A model generated the notes under the pieces. It made no database searches and was not told the DNA's origin. It saw nothing but the letters and a program-made list of their open reading frames with translations. From NCBI GenBank assembly GCA_963580455.1, contig OY756970.1, forward strand, positions 12,214,001 to 12,278,000: a DNA stretch of 64,000 nucleotides, in the 5' to 3' direction. The stretch is from Euonymus europaeus. Taxonomy: Eukaryota > Streptophyta > Magnoliopsida > Celastrales > Celastraceae. Each line of letters starts with the position of its first letter. Position 1 is the stretch's first letter. The position numbers and the translations under genes are program-made. Below, piece by piece: positions 21,603 to 33,010 of this stretch.

Positions 21603-22440
21603 ATTTCCTTCCTCTCGATGGAAAAATCTAAGAAAACTGGAAAGAGAATTTTGCAGAATTTATTTTCTATGAGCCTATAAGACCAGTTCTCCTTTATATT
21701 AGAGTTTTGGGAAGTATAGAAACTCCAATTTCACATGATGGTGGTGGTGGAATAAGGATTTTGATATGCACACATTTTAAGATGTGAAATACATTTGATA
21801 TGCCCCATTCAGTATGTTTGTATTATTTAGTTTTGCTGATCTTGAATCTTTAAGAGATGCTATTATAGATTAAGCTGGTAATCCTTCACCAACTTCACTA
21901 TATTCTCTTATGTAGCAGTAGTAATCTCCAACACATCCTTTTCATTTACACCTGGTGATTTTGGAATTTGTTTTGTGCTATGCTATGAAGTTGTACCGTA
22001 TGCTTATGTTGGCTGCTGAGAAACTTATTTGATGTTCTCTGGATTAATTAGTCGCTCTTTTGGGAGTGAGTAGAGGACTAACATAACCAATGCAAGTTTA
22101 AACTATAGATATTAATTTAACTTTGAAGTTAGATTTTGTAGGTAACACATTCTATTTCTCGGAAGTTATCATTATTTCGAGGGTTTTTAGGTGTGGAGAT
22201 ATCCTGTGCTTGGGAGGTGTAGTAATCCTGAATCATAATATCATGCGGTAGAAAGTCGTGGCTTTGTTGCCGTGTTTGTGCAACCGACGAATCATGTACG
22301 AAGATAGATTCTTTAAATGGAAAAGAATTATTGCTCTTCTTTTCTTTCTTTTCGTTGTTTTATAGTTATGTTTCAAACTTTGTTCATGCTTGATTATCAA
22401 ATTGTCAAAAATTATATGATTGATCTTCATTATATGTTTT
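21603..22440. other. Non-coding stretch
   Basis: No coding frame or repeat is recognised. It joins the pre-insertion sequence left of 12089. Nothing matching the next Alfin-like exon is present here. Confidence 0.4.
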
Positions 22441-25400
22441 TCAATCCCTTGTATTTGGGTTTTGTTCCATGAATTGATGCGAATCTGTGCGAGTATGAGC
22501 ATTTGTTCCGTTTTGTTTTATTTTTGTATGTCATGGTTTTGTTTTCTTGTAATTTGTAAAATTCCCATCGCACTTTCAAAAGTGGTATGATAAGGATCCA
22601 CAATTACATTTGTTTTTTGACATAAAATCATGCGGTAATTTAATCTATTGCAGTACATTATTGCCTCCTTTAAATCGTTATTACCTTCTTCTTTATATCT
22701 ATTATAAGTTATTTTGTGGTGAGCTGAACTACTCTCCAATTAATCATTGAAAAAGTCTCGAATTGTAGCTATTAGGTATGTCTTTGATATTAATTTCTAC
22801 GTAATTCGTTACACAATCATGTCATTTGAAAACCCAAGACTAAATTATTCAAGTCACTTTTAACCTCATCTTAATTGTACAGCAAGAGTACAATACAATC
22901 CCCACCAAATATTTTTACTGTGAGTTGTTTATATGTAAACAAACTCCATTTTTTGCAGCTCCCATCTTTTGTTCTAGCAACTCGTACTTCCTGGTGCGTA
23001 TATTTGGGATTTGTTGATTTGATTGTGAGGTAAATTCCTCATTTTTCAAATTTTGTCAGTCTTGATTTTATACTTATTAAACTCAATTATACGTTGACTT
23101 CAATTCCCATTTATTCCAGTTTTCATTTTGTGCTCTTGGAATTTGGACTTTCTTGTAAGCGTGTGTCTTGGGAGTTCTACTTTCATTTTAAGGTCAATTT
23201 TCATCCTCAAAGTTTATCGATCTTGATTATATGCTTTTCAATCCGATTTGTTTGCTTTTTTCCATGAATTGATGCGAATTTATGCAAGTATGAGCATTCG
23301 TCCCGTATTTAATTTAAATTTGTATGTCATGGTTTTGTTTTTCTGGCAGTTTTCTTCTAATTTGTTATTAATGTTGATGAGTATTTTATGTACACTTATA
23401 AATTCAGAAAATTTTATTTTATTATAGAAAAACCTTCCCAATATCTTGATTTGATTTTTTTTATTATTTTACTTTAGATGTTATTTCTTAGTATTTTTAT
23501 AATATTTTTTAACTTCATATATTATTTTTTAGTATGTCTGTGATTATTTTTACGTCGTCAATTTTTCTTCTTTGTCAATGTTGTTTTAATAACTTTTTAA
23601 AAATAAAATAGTTTGGAACATCATATTCCACACTTATATTTGAGGATGTATTTAAACAAATTCCATTTTTTGCAGCTGCCATCTTTTGTTCTAGCAACTC
23701 GGACTTCGAGGTGCCTGTATTTGGGATTTGCTGCTTCGATTGTGAGGTAAATTCCTCATTCTCAAACTTTGTCAGTCTCGATTTTATACTTATTAAACTC
23801 AATTATATGCTGACTTCCATTCCCATTTATTACAATTTTCATTATGTGTTCTTGGAATTTCGACTTTCTTGCACGCATGTGTCTGGGGATCTCTACAAAA
23901 GTGGTATGATAAGGATGCACAATTACATTTGTTTTTGAACATAAAATCATGCAGTAATTTAATCTATTACAGTACATTATTGTCTCCTCCTTTAAATTGT
24001 TATTATGTTCTTCTTTACATCTATTACAGCATATTTTGTGGTGAGCTGAACTACTCTCCAATTAATCATTGAAAAAGTATCGAATTGTTTTCTATTAGGT
24101 TTGACTTTGATATTTCCATGTAATTCATTACGCAATTATGTCATTTGAAACCCCAAGACTAAATTATTCAAGTCACTTTTAACCTCATCTTAATTGTACA
24201 ACAAGAGTACAATATAATCCCAACCAAATATTTTTACTATGAGTTGTTTATATGTAAACAAACTCCATTTTTTGCAGCTTCCATCTTTTGTTCTAGCAAC
24301 TCGGACTTCCTAGTGCGTATATTTGGGATTCGCTACTTTGATTGTGAGGTAAATTCCTCATTTTCAGATTTTGTCAGTCTCGATTTTATACTTATTAAAC
24401 TGAATTATACGCTGACTTCGATTCCCATTTATTCCAGTTTTCATTCTGTGTTCTTGGAATTTGGACTTTCTTGGAAGCGTGTGTCTTGGGAGTTCTACTT
24501 TCATTTTAAGGTCAATTTTTCATCCTCAAAGTTTATCTATCTTGATTATATGCTTTTCAATCCGATTTATTTGCCTTTTGTTCCATGAATTGATGCGTAT
24601 CTATGCTTTTATGAGCATTTGTCCCGTATTTGTTTTAAATTTGAATGTCATGGTTTTGTTTTTCTGGCAGTTTTTATGTAATTTATTATTAATGTTGATG
24701 AGTATTTTATGTACAGTTATAAATTGGGAAAATTTTATTTTATTATAGAAAAACCTTCCCAATATCTTGATTTGATTTTTTTTATTATTTTACTTTAGAT
24801 GTTATTTCTTAGTATTTTTATGATATTTTTTAACTTCATATATTATTTTTTAGTATATCTGTTATTATTTTTACACCGTTAATTTTTCTTTTTTGCAATG
24901 TTGTTTTAATAATTTTTTAAAAATAAAATATTTTGGAACATCATATTCCACCTTATATTTGAGGATGTATTTTAACAAACTCCATTTTTTGCAGCTCCCA
25001 TATTTTGTTCTAGCAACTCGGACTTCCGGGTGCCTATATTTGGGATTTGCTGCTTCAATTGTGAGGTAAATTCTTCATTCTCATACTTTGTCAGTCTCAA
25101 TTTTATACTTATTAAACTCAATTATATGTTGACTTCCACTCCCATTTATTACAGTTTTCATTCTATGTTCTTGGAATTTGGACTTTCTTGCACGCGTGTG
25201 ACTGGGGATCTCTACAAAAGTGGTATGATAAGGATCCACAATTACATTTGTTTTTGAACATAAAATCATGCAGTAATTTAATCTATTGTAGTACATTATT
25301 GCCTCCTTTAAATCGTTATTACGTTCTTCCTTACATCTATTATAACTTATTTTGTGGTGAGCTGAACTACTCTCCAATTAATCATTGAAAAAGTATTGAA

Positions 25401-27003
25401 TTGTTTTTTATTTGTTATTAATGTTGATGAGTATTTTATGTACACTTATAAATTCGGAAAATTTTATTTTATTATAGAAAAACCTTCCCAATATATTGAT
25501 TTGATTTTTTATTATTATTTTACTTTAGATGTTATTTCTTCGTATTTTTATGATATTTTTTAACTTCGTATATTATTTTTTAGTATGTCTGTGATTATTT
25601 TTACGTCGTTAATTTTTTCTTTTTTCGTCAATGTTGTTTTAACAACTTTTAAAAAATAAAATGTTTCCGGACATCATATTCCACTCTTATATTTCAGGAT
25701 GTATTTAAACAATCTCCATTTTCTGCAGCTCCCATCTTTTGTTCTAGCAACTCGGAGTTCTTGGTGCCTGTATTTTCGATTTGCTGCTTCGATTGTGAGG
25801 TAAATTCCTCATTCTCAGACTTTGTCAGTTCTGATTTTATACTTATTAAACTCAATTATACGCTGACTTCCATTCCCATTTATTCCAATTTTCATTATGT
25901 GTTTTTGGAATTTGGACTTTCTATGCAAGTATGAGCATTTGTCCCGTATTTGTTTTAAATTTGTATGTCATGGTTTTGTTTTCTTGGCAGTTTTCTTGTA
26001 GTTTGTTATTAATGTTGATGAGTATTTTATGTACACTTATAAATTGGGAAAATTTTATTTTATTATAAAAAAACGTTTCCATTGTCTTCATTTGATTTTT
26101 TTTATTATTTTACTTTAGATGTTATTTCTTAGTATTTTTATGATATTTAATTCATATGTTAATTTTTAGTATGTCTATGCTTACTTTTAGGCTGTTAATT
26201 TATCTTTTTTCGTCAATTTTGTTTTAATAACTTTAAAAAAATAAAATGTTTTGGCACATGATATTCCACTGTTATATTTCAGGATGTATTTAAACAATCT
26301 CCATTTTTCCAGCTCCCATGTTTTGTTCTAGCAAGTCGGACTTCCTGGTGCCTGTATTTCGGATTTGCTGCTTCGATTGTGAGGTAAATTCCTCATTCTC
26401 AGACTTTGTCAGTCCTGATTTTATACTTATTAAACTCAATTATACGCTGACTTCCATTTCCATTTATTCCAGTTTTCATTCTATGTTCTTGGAATTTAGA
26501 CTTCCTTCCACGTGTGTGTCTGGGGAGTTCTACTTTCATTCTAAGGTCAATTTTTTATCCTCAAACTTTATCGATCTTGATTATATGCTTTTCAATCCCA
26601 TTTATTTGCCTTTTGTTCCATGAATTGATGCGAATATGTGCGAGTATGAGCATTTGTCCCGTTTTTGTTTTAAATTTGTATGTCATGGTTTTGTTTTCTT
26701 GGCAGTTTTCTTGTAATTTGTTATTAATGTTGATGAGTATTTTAGATACACATATAAATTGGGAAAATTTTATTTTATTATAAAAAAACCTTCCCAATGT
26801 CTTGATTTGATTTTTATTTTTATTTTACTTTAGATGTTATTTCTTAGTATTTTTATGATATTTTTGAACTTCATATATTATTTGTGAGTATGTCTGTGAT
26901 TATTTTAAGGCCGTTTTTTTTTAATTTTTTTTGTCAATGTTGTTTTAATAACTTTTTAAAAAATAAAATGTTTGGCACATCATATTCCATCTTATATTTC
27001 AGG
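22441..27003 (+). repeat. Higher-order tandem array, unit about 1.32 kb, upstream of the Helitron Rep gene
   Basis: Repeated anchors define the period. CAAAAGTGGTATGATAAGGA starts at 22577, 23895 and 25215 (intervals 1318 and 1320). The box GCAGCTCCCATCTTTTGTTC and its variants start at 22955, 23672, 24274, 24991, 25725 and 26309, so most units hold two half-units of about 717 and 602 bp. The box has exon-like edges: TTTTTTGCAG before it and GATTGTGAG|GTAAATTCC about 80 bp later. Each half-unit ends near TTATATTTNAGGATG, the same acceptor-like edge that starts the Rep exon at 27004. Short frames in both strands recur because of the repeats and are not genes. Confidence 0.85.
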
Positions 27004-28206
27004 ATGGGAAATCTTGGAAAAACTCGGACTAACAGATTGTTGAGGAAATCGTTAATGAAAAAAAATCGTGATCTTCACTCTCAATCCAAAGGCTGTCCTT
27101 TGACTAATTTCCCTACAAAGAAAAGACGGTAATTAAATATTGATTTTTCAGTACTTGATGTGGCATTTGCATCCACTAGCACATATACGGATGAAAATTT
27201 AGAGGCGTTTGCTCTTGGAATGCTAGTTTATACATGTAAATATTGTGGAGCAGCTTTCTGACATGCTGAAATGATAAAATCAATGAGTTCCCGATCTCCG
27301 ATTTATTCACTATGTTGTAGACAAGGTCGTATTAAAATACCAGGGCTTCGGGAACCTCCTGAACTGTTGAAGCACCTCTTGGATTATAATGGTGGGAAAC
27401 AATCAAAGCTCTTTATGGATAATATTATATTGTATAACTCTATGTTCTCATTCACTTCTACTGGTGGGAAAATTGACAAAGAAATAAATCGTGGGGAAGT
27501 GCCTTAAATATACAAAGTTAACGGTCAGAATCACCATTTGATTGGATCTCTTATTCTAACTCATGGGCAAAAGCCTCAATATGCACAGTTGTATATCTAT
27601 GACACAAAGAATGAATGTTGTAATAGAATTTAAGCAATCGCAGGCCAACTTCTGAGTGCTCGCGTTGATGAAGATATAGTAAAGCAACTAATTCAGATGT
27701 TTGACGAGAATAATGCTTTGGTAAAATCTTTTCATATGGCTAGGGATCGTTTTATCATTGCAAAAACACATTCTTTTTCATTGTCACATTGGTAGCAAGG
27801 AGATCAATTGATGAAGTACAATACAACTCACCAAGCGTTCTTGAGATGGCAGCCTTGCTTGTTGGTGACATTGGTCTTAATGAGGATGGTCGAGATATTA
27901 TTGTTGAACATCAAACTCATGGTTTGAAACGCAACAATGATTTACACCCAGCATTTATGGCGATGCAATATCCAATACTATTCCCATACGGTGAGGATGG
28001 ATATAGACTGAATATTGAGTATGATGTGATGGCTGATATGAAAATAGTTAAGAGAAGACAAGTAACTAGACGAGAATATTATTCTTACATGCTACAGAAC
28101 AGATCAACTAGTGGAGGAATTTTAAATAGAGGAGGTAGATTATTTCAACAATATGTTGTTGATGCATTTATGATTATCGAAGATGAAAGATTGCGTTACA
28201 TTTGAT
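27004..28206 (+). pseudogene. Helitron Rep protein, N-terminal part
   Basis: Helitron transposases join an HUH Rep nuclease to a helicase. Only the part before and at the start of the Rep domain survives. It begins MGNLGKTRTNRLLRKS after an acceptor-like TATATTTCAG. Next are CKYCGAAF-stop-HAE (a Cys/His motif of the family), PPELLKHLL, IILYNSMFSFTSTGGKID, GQNHHLIGSLI and AQLYIYDTKNE. After a frame change near 27770 come YNSPSVLEMAALLVGD, LHPAFMAMQYPILFPYGEDGY, RREYYSYMLQ and GGRLFQQYVVDAFMIIEDERLRYI, all standard Helitron N-domain motifs. Three stops and a frame change interrupt it. The HUH motif and helicase are missing because homology stops near 28206. Confidence 0.85.
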
Positions 28207-28312
28207 TCAAGCATCAACAAGGAGCAAACAGAAAACACATCGGACAAGAAAACGAATCAAAGTCGTGAGAAACAACTGAATAACTCCTTCAGCTCCCAAT
28301 TATATAAAATCC

Positions 28313-28317
28313 GCAAT
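28313..28317. repeat. Target site duplication GCAAT (left)
   Basis: Identical to 30628-30632. Confidence 0.93.
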
Positions 28318-30627
28318 TGTAATACCCTGACCCGAAAATACCAAGTAGTGGATTTAAAAAAAACTAAACTAAGGGATATATATATATATATATAAATGAG
28401 TATATATATATATATAATTAGGACCACTTTCGGTGGCCCATGTATGGCCACTGAAAGTGGCCATTTTGTTGTGCAATGGCCACTGGGCCATTGTAGTTTA
28501 CATATATATATAAAAAAAATTATTAATTTAATGCTGCTGGCCCAGCCAACACCATAAATTCATTAAAACATAAATTTTGTTTGGCCGAAAGCCAACAACA
28601 GAGAAGCCGCGAGATAGAGAAGGAAAAAAAGAAAAAAACAGAAGAAGGAAAGGAGAAAGGAGAGAAAGTGGTGCTTTTGACTTGGGGATTGGTGGATTCT
28701 TGCTCATCTAGGCTTGGATTGAAGGATTCAAGAAGATTTAAAGAAGAAGGTAAGAGTTTTTAGAGAAATTTGATAGTTAGGGTTATTTGTGGGTTTTGTG
28801 GATTATGGTTGAATCTTGATTTTTAGTTAATGATAGAGTTTATATATGATGATTTAGACTCATATGTATGTATATTTAGTAGAATGGAAGTTAAAGAGAT
28901 TATATGCATTTTTGGAAAATGAGTGCCTAAGGGACGAATTTCTTCGATCCCGTTGATTGGGTTCGAGTTTGAGGCTTAATTTTGATATGTTGGTGATTTA
29001 GGAGTGGGTAACCTACCCTCCAAATTTGAGACGATTCCGTTAAGGAATCGATAGGGTGTTAGTGTAAACCTAAGAGGGAAACTTGGGGTTTACGGGGTTC
29101 GAGTAAGAATTTGAGCTTGGAATTTCATATGGGGGTTTAATAAGATATATTAGGAGACTTGAAATTGTTAATTTGGAATGGGTATGTATAAGGGAGTGCG
29201 ATTGCACATTTTAGGCTAATATGGCCTAGTTGAGAGAAATGTTTGATTTCGATGTTTATTGATTTATTTCATATATATATATATATATGAGGTTGGTTAT
29301 GTTTTGACATTATATGGGGTTCGAATTTGCTTCTTTATTAGGTTTGGGAAAGTCGAAACCCTAAATCGGAAATTGGTAGTAGCATTTTCTATTATTGCTT
29401 GGATAACGAGGTAGGGATTCTTACCCTTTTATATCATTCCTTAGAGATTTCTCAATTCATTCTAAAGAGCGGTTGGTAATCCTTCATTGGTCTTTGATTT
29501 GAGTTCTTGCCTAGATTACTTCCTAGGAAGAACGAGCCATGAATGTTATTATTGAATTTATTGCATAACCGAATACATGTTTGATCATCTATCAAGCATA
29601 ATTTATTCTCATACATGTATCACGTAGTTACGTATGTATATAGGATTTTTATATATGTTTATTCTTGCATATTGGACATGCTCATTAGATGCATTAGGAG
29701 TTGCGGGCACGGGCTCGTAGTTCCTATAAGAGTTACGTGTGGATTTGGAAGTCTGAGGGCGGGACGAGACCAACGTCTTATGGCTGGAGAGCTAATTAAG
29801 AGTTTGGTCATATAACCGTGTCGGATGTCTCATGAGGTGACACCTATGTGGTCTGGGGGCAGTGTCGAGGTTTCCGATGATATACCGAACATCCGTTGAA
29901 AAATGCCAAGAGGGACCATATAGTGATGAAGTTGTTTATTATTAATGTGCTCATAATAGATGTCATGTTGCTGCATTATGCCATGTTTTCCAATTCAGCA
30001 TGATTATCACATTAAATCTTTATTTCCCTACTGAGCCTTCTGCTCACCCTACTTCTCTTCTATGATCTTCAGGTGAGTCTGGTACGAATGTCCAGCCGAC
30101 GGATCAGTAGGTGGAGACGTGACATGGGAACGCCACCTTGGAGCTTAGGTTCTTGATAATGTGAATACTCTTGTTTATCTAGTACATTTAGTACTTAGAT
30201 TGGTTTAATGGATTAAGTATTTATCTTTCTTTTACCTTATGAGGAGGATGATGGACGGTCGAGAGCTGTGCCGTTAAACCGGGACTCTTGTACCGGGATT
30301 ATGGAACTATGTTCCGGATGTTGAACTATATACTGGTTATGTGATGGATGACTTCTTTTACGTATCTTGCATGTGATTAGGTGGCCTGAGGCCCTGCCTA
30401 GAGTGTGAATGTGGTTAGCTGGTCTGAGGCCCTGCTAGGTTGCGGATTGAGATTTATTTATGATATATATATATATATTGGTGTTGATTGTTGCACAGGT
30501 TGGCATTCTCCGATTTACGGGGAGATGCTGCCGGATTTTCGGTAGAATCCGTGTTAGGTTGACGTGAGAGGAAGTCTTTAGGAGACTAGTGATGTCATCG
30601 GTAGCGCTTCCGGTTTGGGGCGTTACA
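28318..30627 (+). mobile_element. Solo LTR, 2310 bp, target duplication GCAAT (Tekay-like)
   Basis: It starts TGTAATACCCTGACCC and ends TTTGGGGCGTTACA, imperfect 10-bp inverted termini typical of Tekay/Del-like Ty3 LTRs. It is flanked by GCAAT at 28313-28317 and 30628-30632. The interior has TA microsatellites, the box CTTGGATAACGAGGTAG shared with the LTR at 38.18 kb, and no coding frame. No internal element sequence is attached, so it is a product of LTR-LTR recombination. Confidence 0.93.
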
Positions 30628-30632
30628 GCAAT
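30628..30632. repeat. Target site duplication GCAAT (right)
   Basis: The uninterrupted paralogous unit at 30890 reads CCGCAATCAAAAAACTT, showing a single GCAAT in the empty site. Confidence 0.93.
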
Positions 30633-31354
30633 CGAAAAACTTCACACCAACCTCATCTCTCAATGGCACCTCTGGCTCTAAATCACGAAGAACAGTAGAC
30701 TTATATGAAAGCCCCAATCGAAGAACCTGACAATAAGTGCAAAACCGTGGACTTCGGAAAAATGGGGTTTCTGAGTTGGGTAAGTCAGACCCAAAAGAAG
30801 TACAGAACAACGAAGTGGCACCAGAACTGTGGACTCCAGAAGGATAGGGCTTCTGAACTCGGTAAGGCACCGTGACAACACATTCTCGGCTCCCAATTAT
30901 ATAAAATCCGCAATCAAAAAACTTTGCACTAACCTCATCTCTCAATGGCTCCTCCGGCTCCAAGTCACGAAGAACAGTAGGCTTATATGAAAACCCCAAT
31001 CGAAGAACCTAGCAATAAGTGCAGAACCAATTTGGCATCTACGAAAACCCCAAAAGAGGTGTAGAACAAAGAAGTCCAACACCAGAATCGTGGCCTCCGG
31101 AAGCATGGGGCTTCTGAACTTGGTAAGGCACCGTGACAAGACATTTTCGTGTCTGAGAATTCACATGTTTGAGAAGAAGCTGGGCACGGTGTAGGATAAC
31201 ATCATCTTCGTAGAACTAACACCAACAATTTGAAAAAATGACATATAAAACCTGTGAGTCTTATATGTTGAGTTTATAAGCAAAATGTGCGGAAAGGAAC
31301 GTAACATATCTAAGGAGCGAGGATGAGGAAAAACTAAGTCTTTGACCTGGTTTG

Positions 31355-31359
31355 ACTCA
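31355..31359. repeat. Target site duplication ACTCA (left)
   Basis: Identical to 32020-32024; present once in the paralogous empty site. Confidence 0.95.
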
Positions 31360-32019
31360 TGTCGGTTTAATTGTGACAATTGTGTGATGTTACATGTATA
31401 ATTGTATGGTGTTTACGTACTTAACTTGGATGTGTTATTGCATGACTTAGTCCATGTGTTGTTTACGTAGTTAAAGTGGATTTTGCATCGTTTTGGATGA
31501 ATAAGCATCACACATGTTTTGTATTAATGATAATGCCATGATTTTGTAAATAATACCATGATAATGTCGTGTACAATGTATGTCATGTCATGTACCATGT
31601 GTGCCATATGTATTGATGTCGTGTTTATTGATTAAATGACATATAGTGGATAAGTAGGACTTGATCAATATCTTTTAAGCTTTTAAGTGTTTTTGTTTTG
31701 TTGTGCTTTATCACTATGTATTTGACAAGAGATAATGTTCACATCTTATCACCAAATAGAGTCAATTATCAAGATTTGAGTGGTGATGCATAACATACAT
31801 TGAATGAGATATACAAATAATGTCTTTATATTAAAAGATAGAGTTGTAATCTTGATTTGTTTTTAGTGGATTGTTTCGCAAAGTTAGCGTTTATAGACTC
31901 AAGATTTTTCCTAGTCAGGTTTTCTCGTTAAACTCTAGTGTTTTTATTTGTTTTTATTTGCCGCATTTGTTTATATATTTTGTTGACTAACGATCTTGGT
32001 GAGGTACATCAAATTTTCA
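31360..32019 (+). mobile_element. Solo LTR, 660 bp, target duplication ACTCA
   Basis: It starts TGTCGGTTTAATTGTGACAA and ends ACATCAAATTTTCA, flanked by ACTCA at 31355-31359 and 32020-32024. MULE copy 2 (near 49600) has the empty site: GGTTTGACTCACTGTCACTC. It belongs to the family of the solo LTR at 6421-7620 but lacks about 540 bp of its middle. Confidence 0.95.
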
Positions 32020-32024
32020 ACTCA
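32020..32024. repeat. Target site duplication ACTCA (right)
   Basis: Follows the LTR end TTTTCA directly. Confidence 0.95.
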
Positions 32025-32982
32025 CTGTCACTCTTATACCATGATACGTAATCACACTGACTTAGCAGATACATTATTTATTGCATTTGATTTCTCCTTT
32101 CTATTTCAGCAACTTGATGTTTTTCACGAGTATTATAAATCATCTTTATTGTCGTGACATTCTGCGGATCTCTATCCTTCAATGTAGATAATATATCACG
32201 TGGTTTCACTATGTTATATGACATATCAATCATTATGTTAGTTTCATCCTTTGATAATGACCTTCCATGTAATTTGTAGCGGGATGATTATGGATTGCAC
32301 ACATAACTCTTATCTCCTATCATCTTCTATTTTCAACTTCATACCTTTTAAACAAAATGGACACTTACATTTTTTAGTACTGGTAGATTTGGATGAAATT
32401 TTTACTAATCGATATTTTCCACTTCACTCACATTGCAGTGTCTATTTTGGTTTCTCTCCAAATTGACCTTCAGTTGAACTGACAATCTCAATAAATCTCA
32501 GCACATGTCTTCTATCTCATGCCCATTTGATTAAATTTTCATGCCAATGAAATATCTAATTAAAAAATATATTAAAATGCTATTTCAAATTTAAAAGATT
32601 ACGAAATAAAATATGTATTTAATTATTATATAATATTAGTTGTAAATTGTTCTGTATAATATGTTTCTTCTTGATTATTGTTTGATTCAACTTTCATCGT
32701 GCTGTGTTGATCATCCTGTTGCACAATAAATAATTAAATTAGTTTACAATACTTGCATTAGGAAAAAAAACTTATAATCGCACGTGCTTCTAAAATTATA
32801 AATTTTACCTCCGTTCCGTTGAATAGCTTGACAAATATAAATCTTCATCCCAAAATTTAAAATATTCATTCATAGTTATGAGATTAAAATCGATGGTTAT
32901 GTGAGAAAAAAAACTTAAAAGAAAGATAAAATAGTGAAGTGAGAAAACAATGGTTTATGGTCAATAATGCTAAACTTCACTT

Positions 32983-32992
32983 CCTTTTATAG
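32983..32992 (-). promoter_or_regulatory. TATA box of MULE copy 1
   Basis: The minus strand reads CTATAAAAGG about 110 bp upstream of the copy 1 start codon. The same box occurs 87 bp upstream of the start in copy 2 (50546-50555). Confidence 0.5.
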
Positions 32993-33010
32993 AGAAAGAG
33001 AAGGTAGCAT

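Larger units (their letters stand above)
28293..31146 (-). repeat. 282-bp tandem duplication, interrupted by a solo LTR
   Basis: The box CTCCCAATTATATAAAATCC starts at 28293 and 30890. Removing the 2310-bp solo LTR and one target duplication gives a 282-bp period. Unit 1 is 28293-28317 plus 30633-30889; unit 2 is 30890 to about 31146. The period is a multiple of three, so the minus strand keeps a frame of about 94 residues per unit (containing VLRDLEPE and RDEVGVKFFDC). I do not recognise the protein, and the second unit has stops in that frame, so coding is doubtful. Confidence 0.75.
31186..32873 (-). pseudogene. MULE transposase, decayed copy 1 (split by a solo LTR)
   Basis: This is a third, strongly decayed member of the MULE family found at 47.45-50.46 kb. 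On the minus strand exon 1 (MNEYFKFWDEDLYLSSYS) starts at 32873. A second exon (GATGATCAACA...) follows after a CAACAG acceptor, then the zinc-finger-like N-domain with stops, and DETNIMIDMSYNIVKPRDIL. After the inserted solo LTR (31360-32019) come VKDLVFPHPRSLDMLRSFPHILLINSTYKTHRFYM and FFQIVGVSSTKM. The first catalytic Asp (MDSTY in copy 2) is Asn here. The C-terminal half including the OTU domain is missing: homology stops near 31186 at the 282-bp repeat region. Confidence 0.85.

Noticed and set aside
22233..26797. Many frames of 60-115 residues on both strands
   Set aside because: They recur with the 1.32-kb tandem array and are mostly low-complexity; exon-like boxes are noted but not called as genes.
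29615..29815. Plus-strand frame of 66 residues
   Set aside because: It lies within the 2.3-kb solo LTR.
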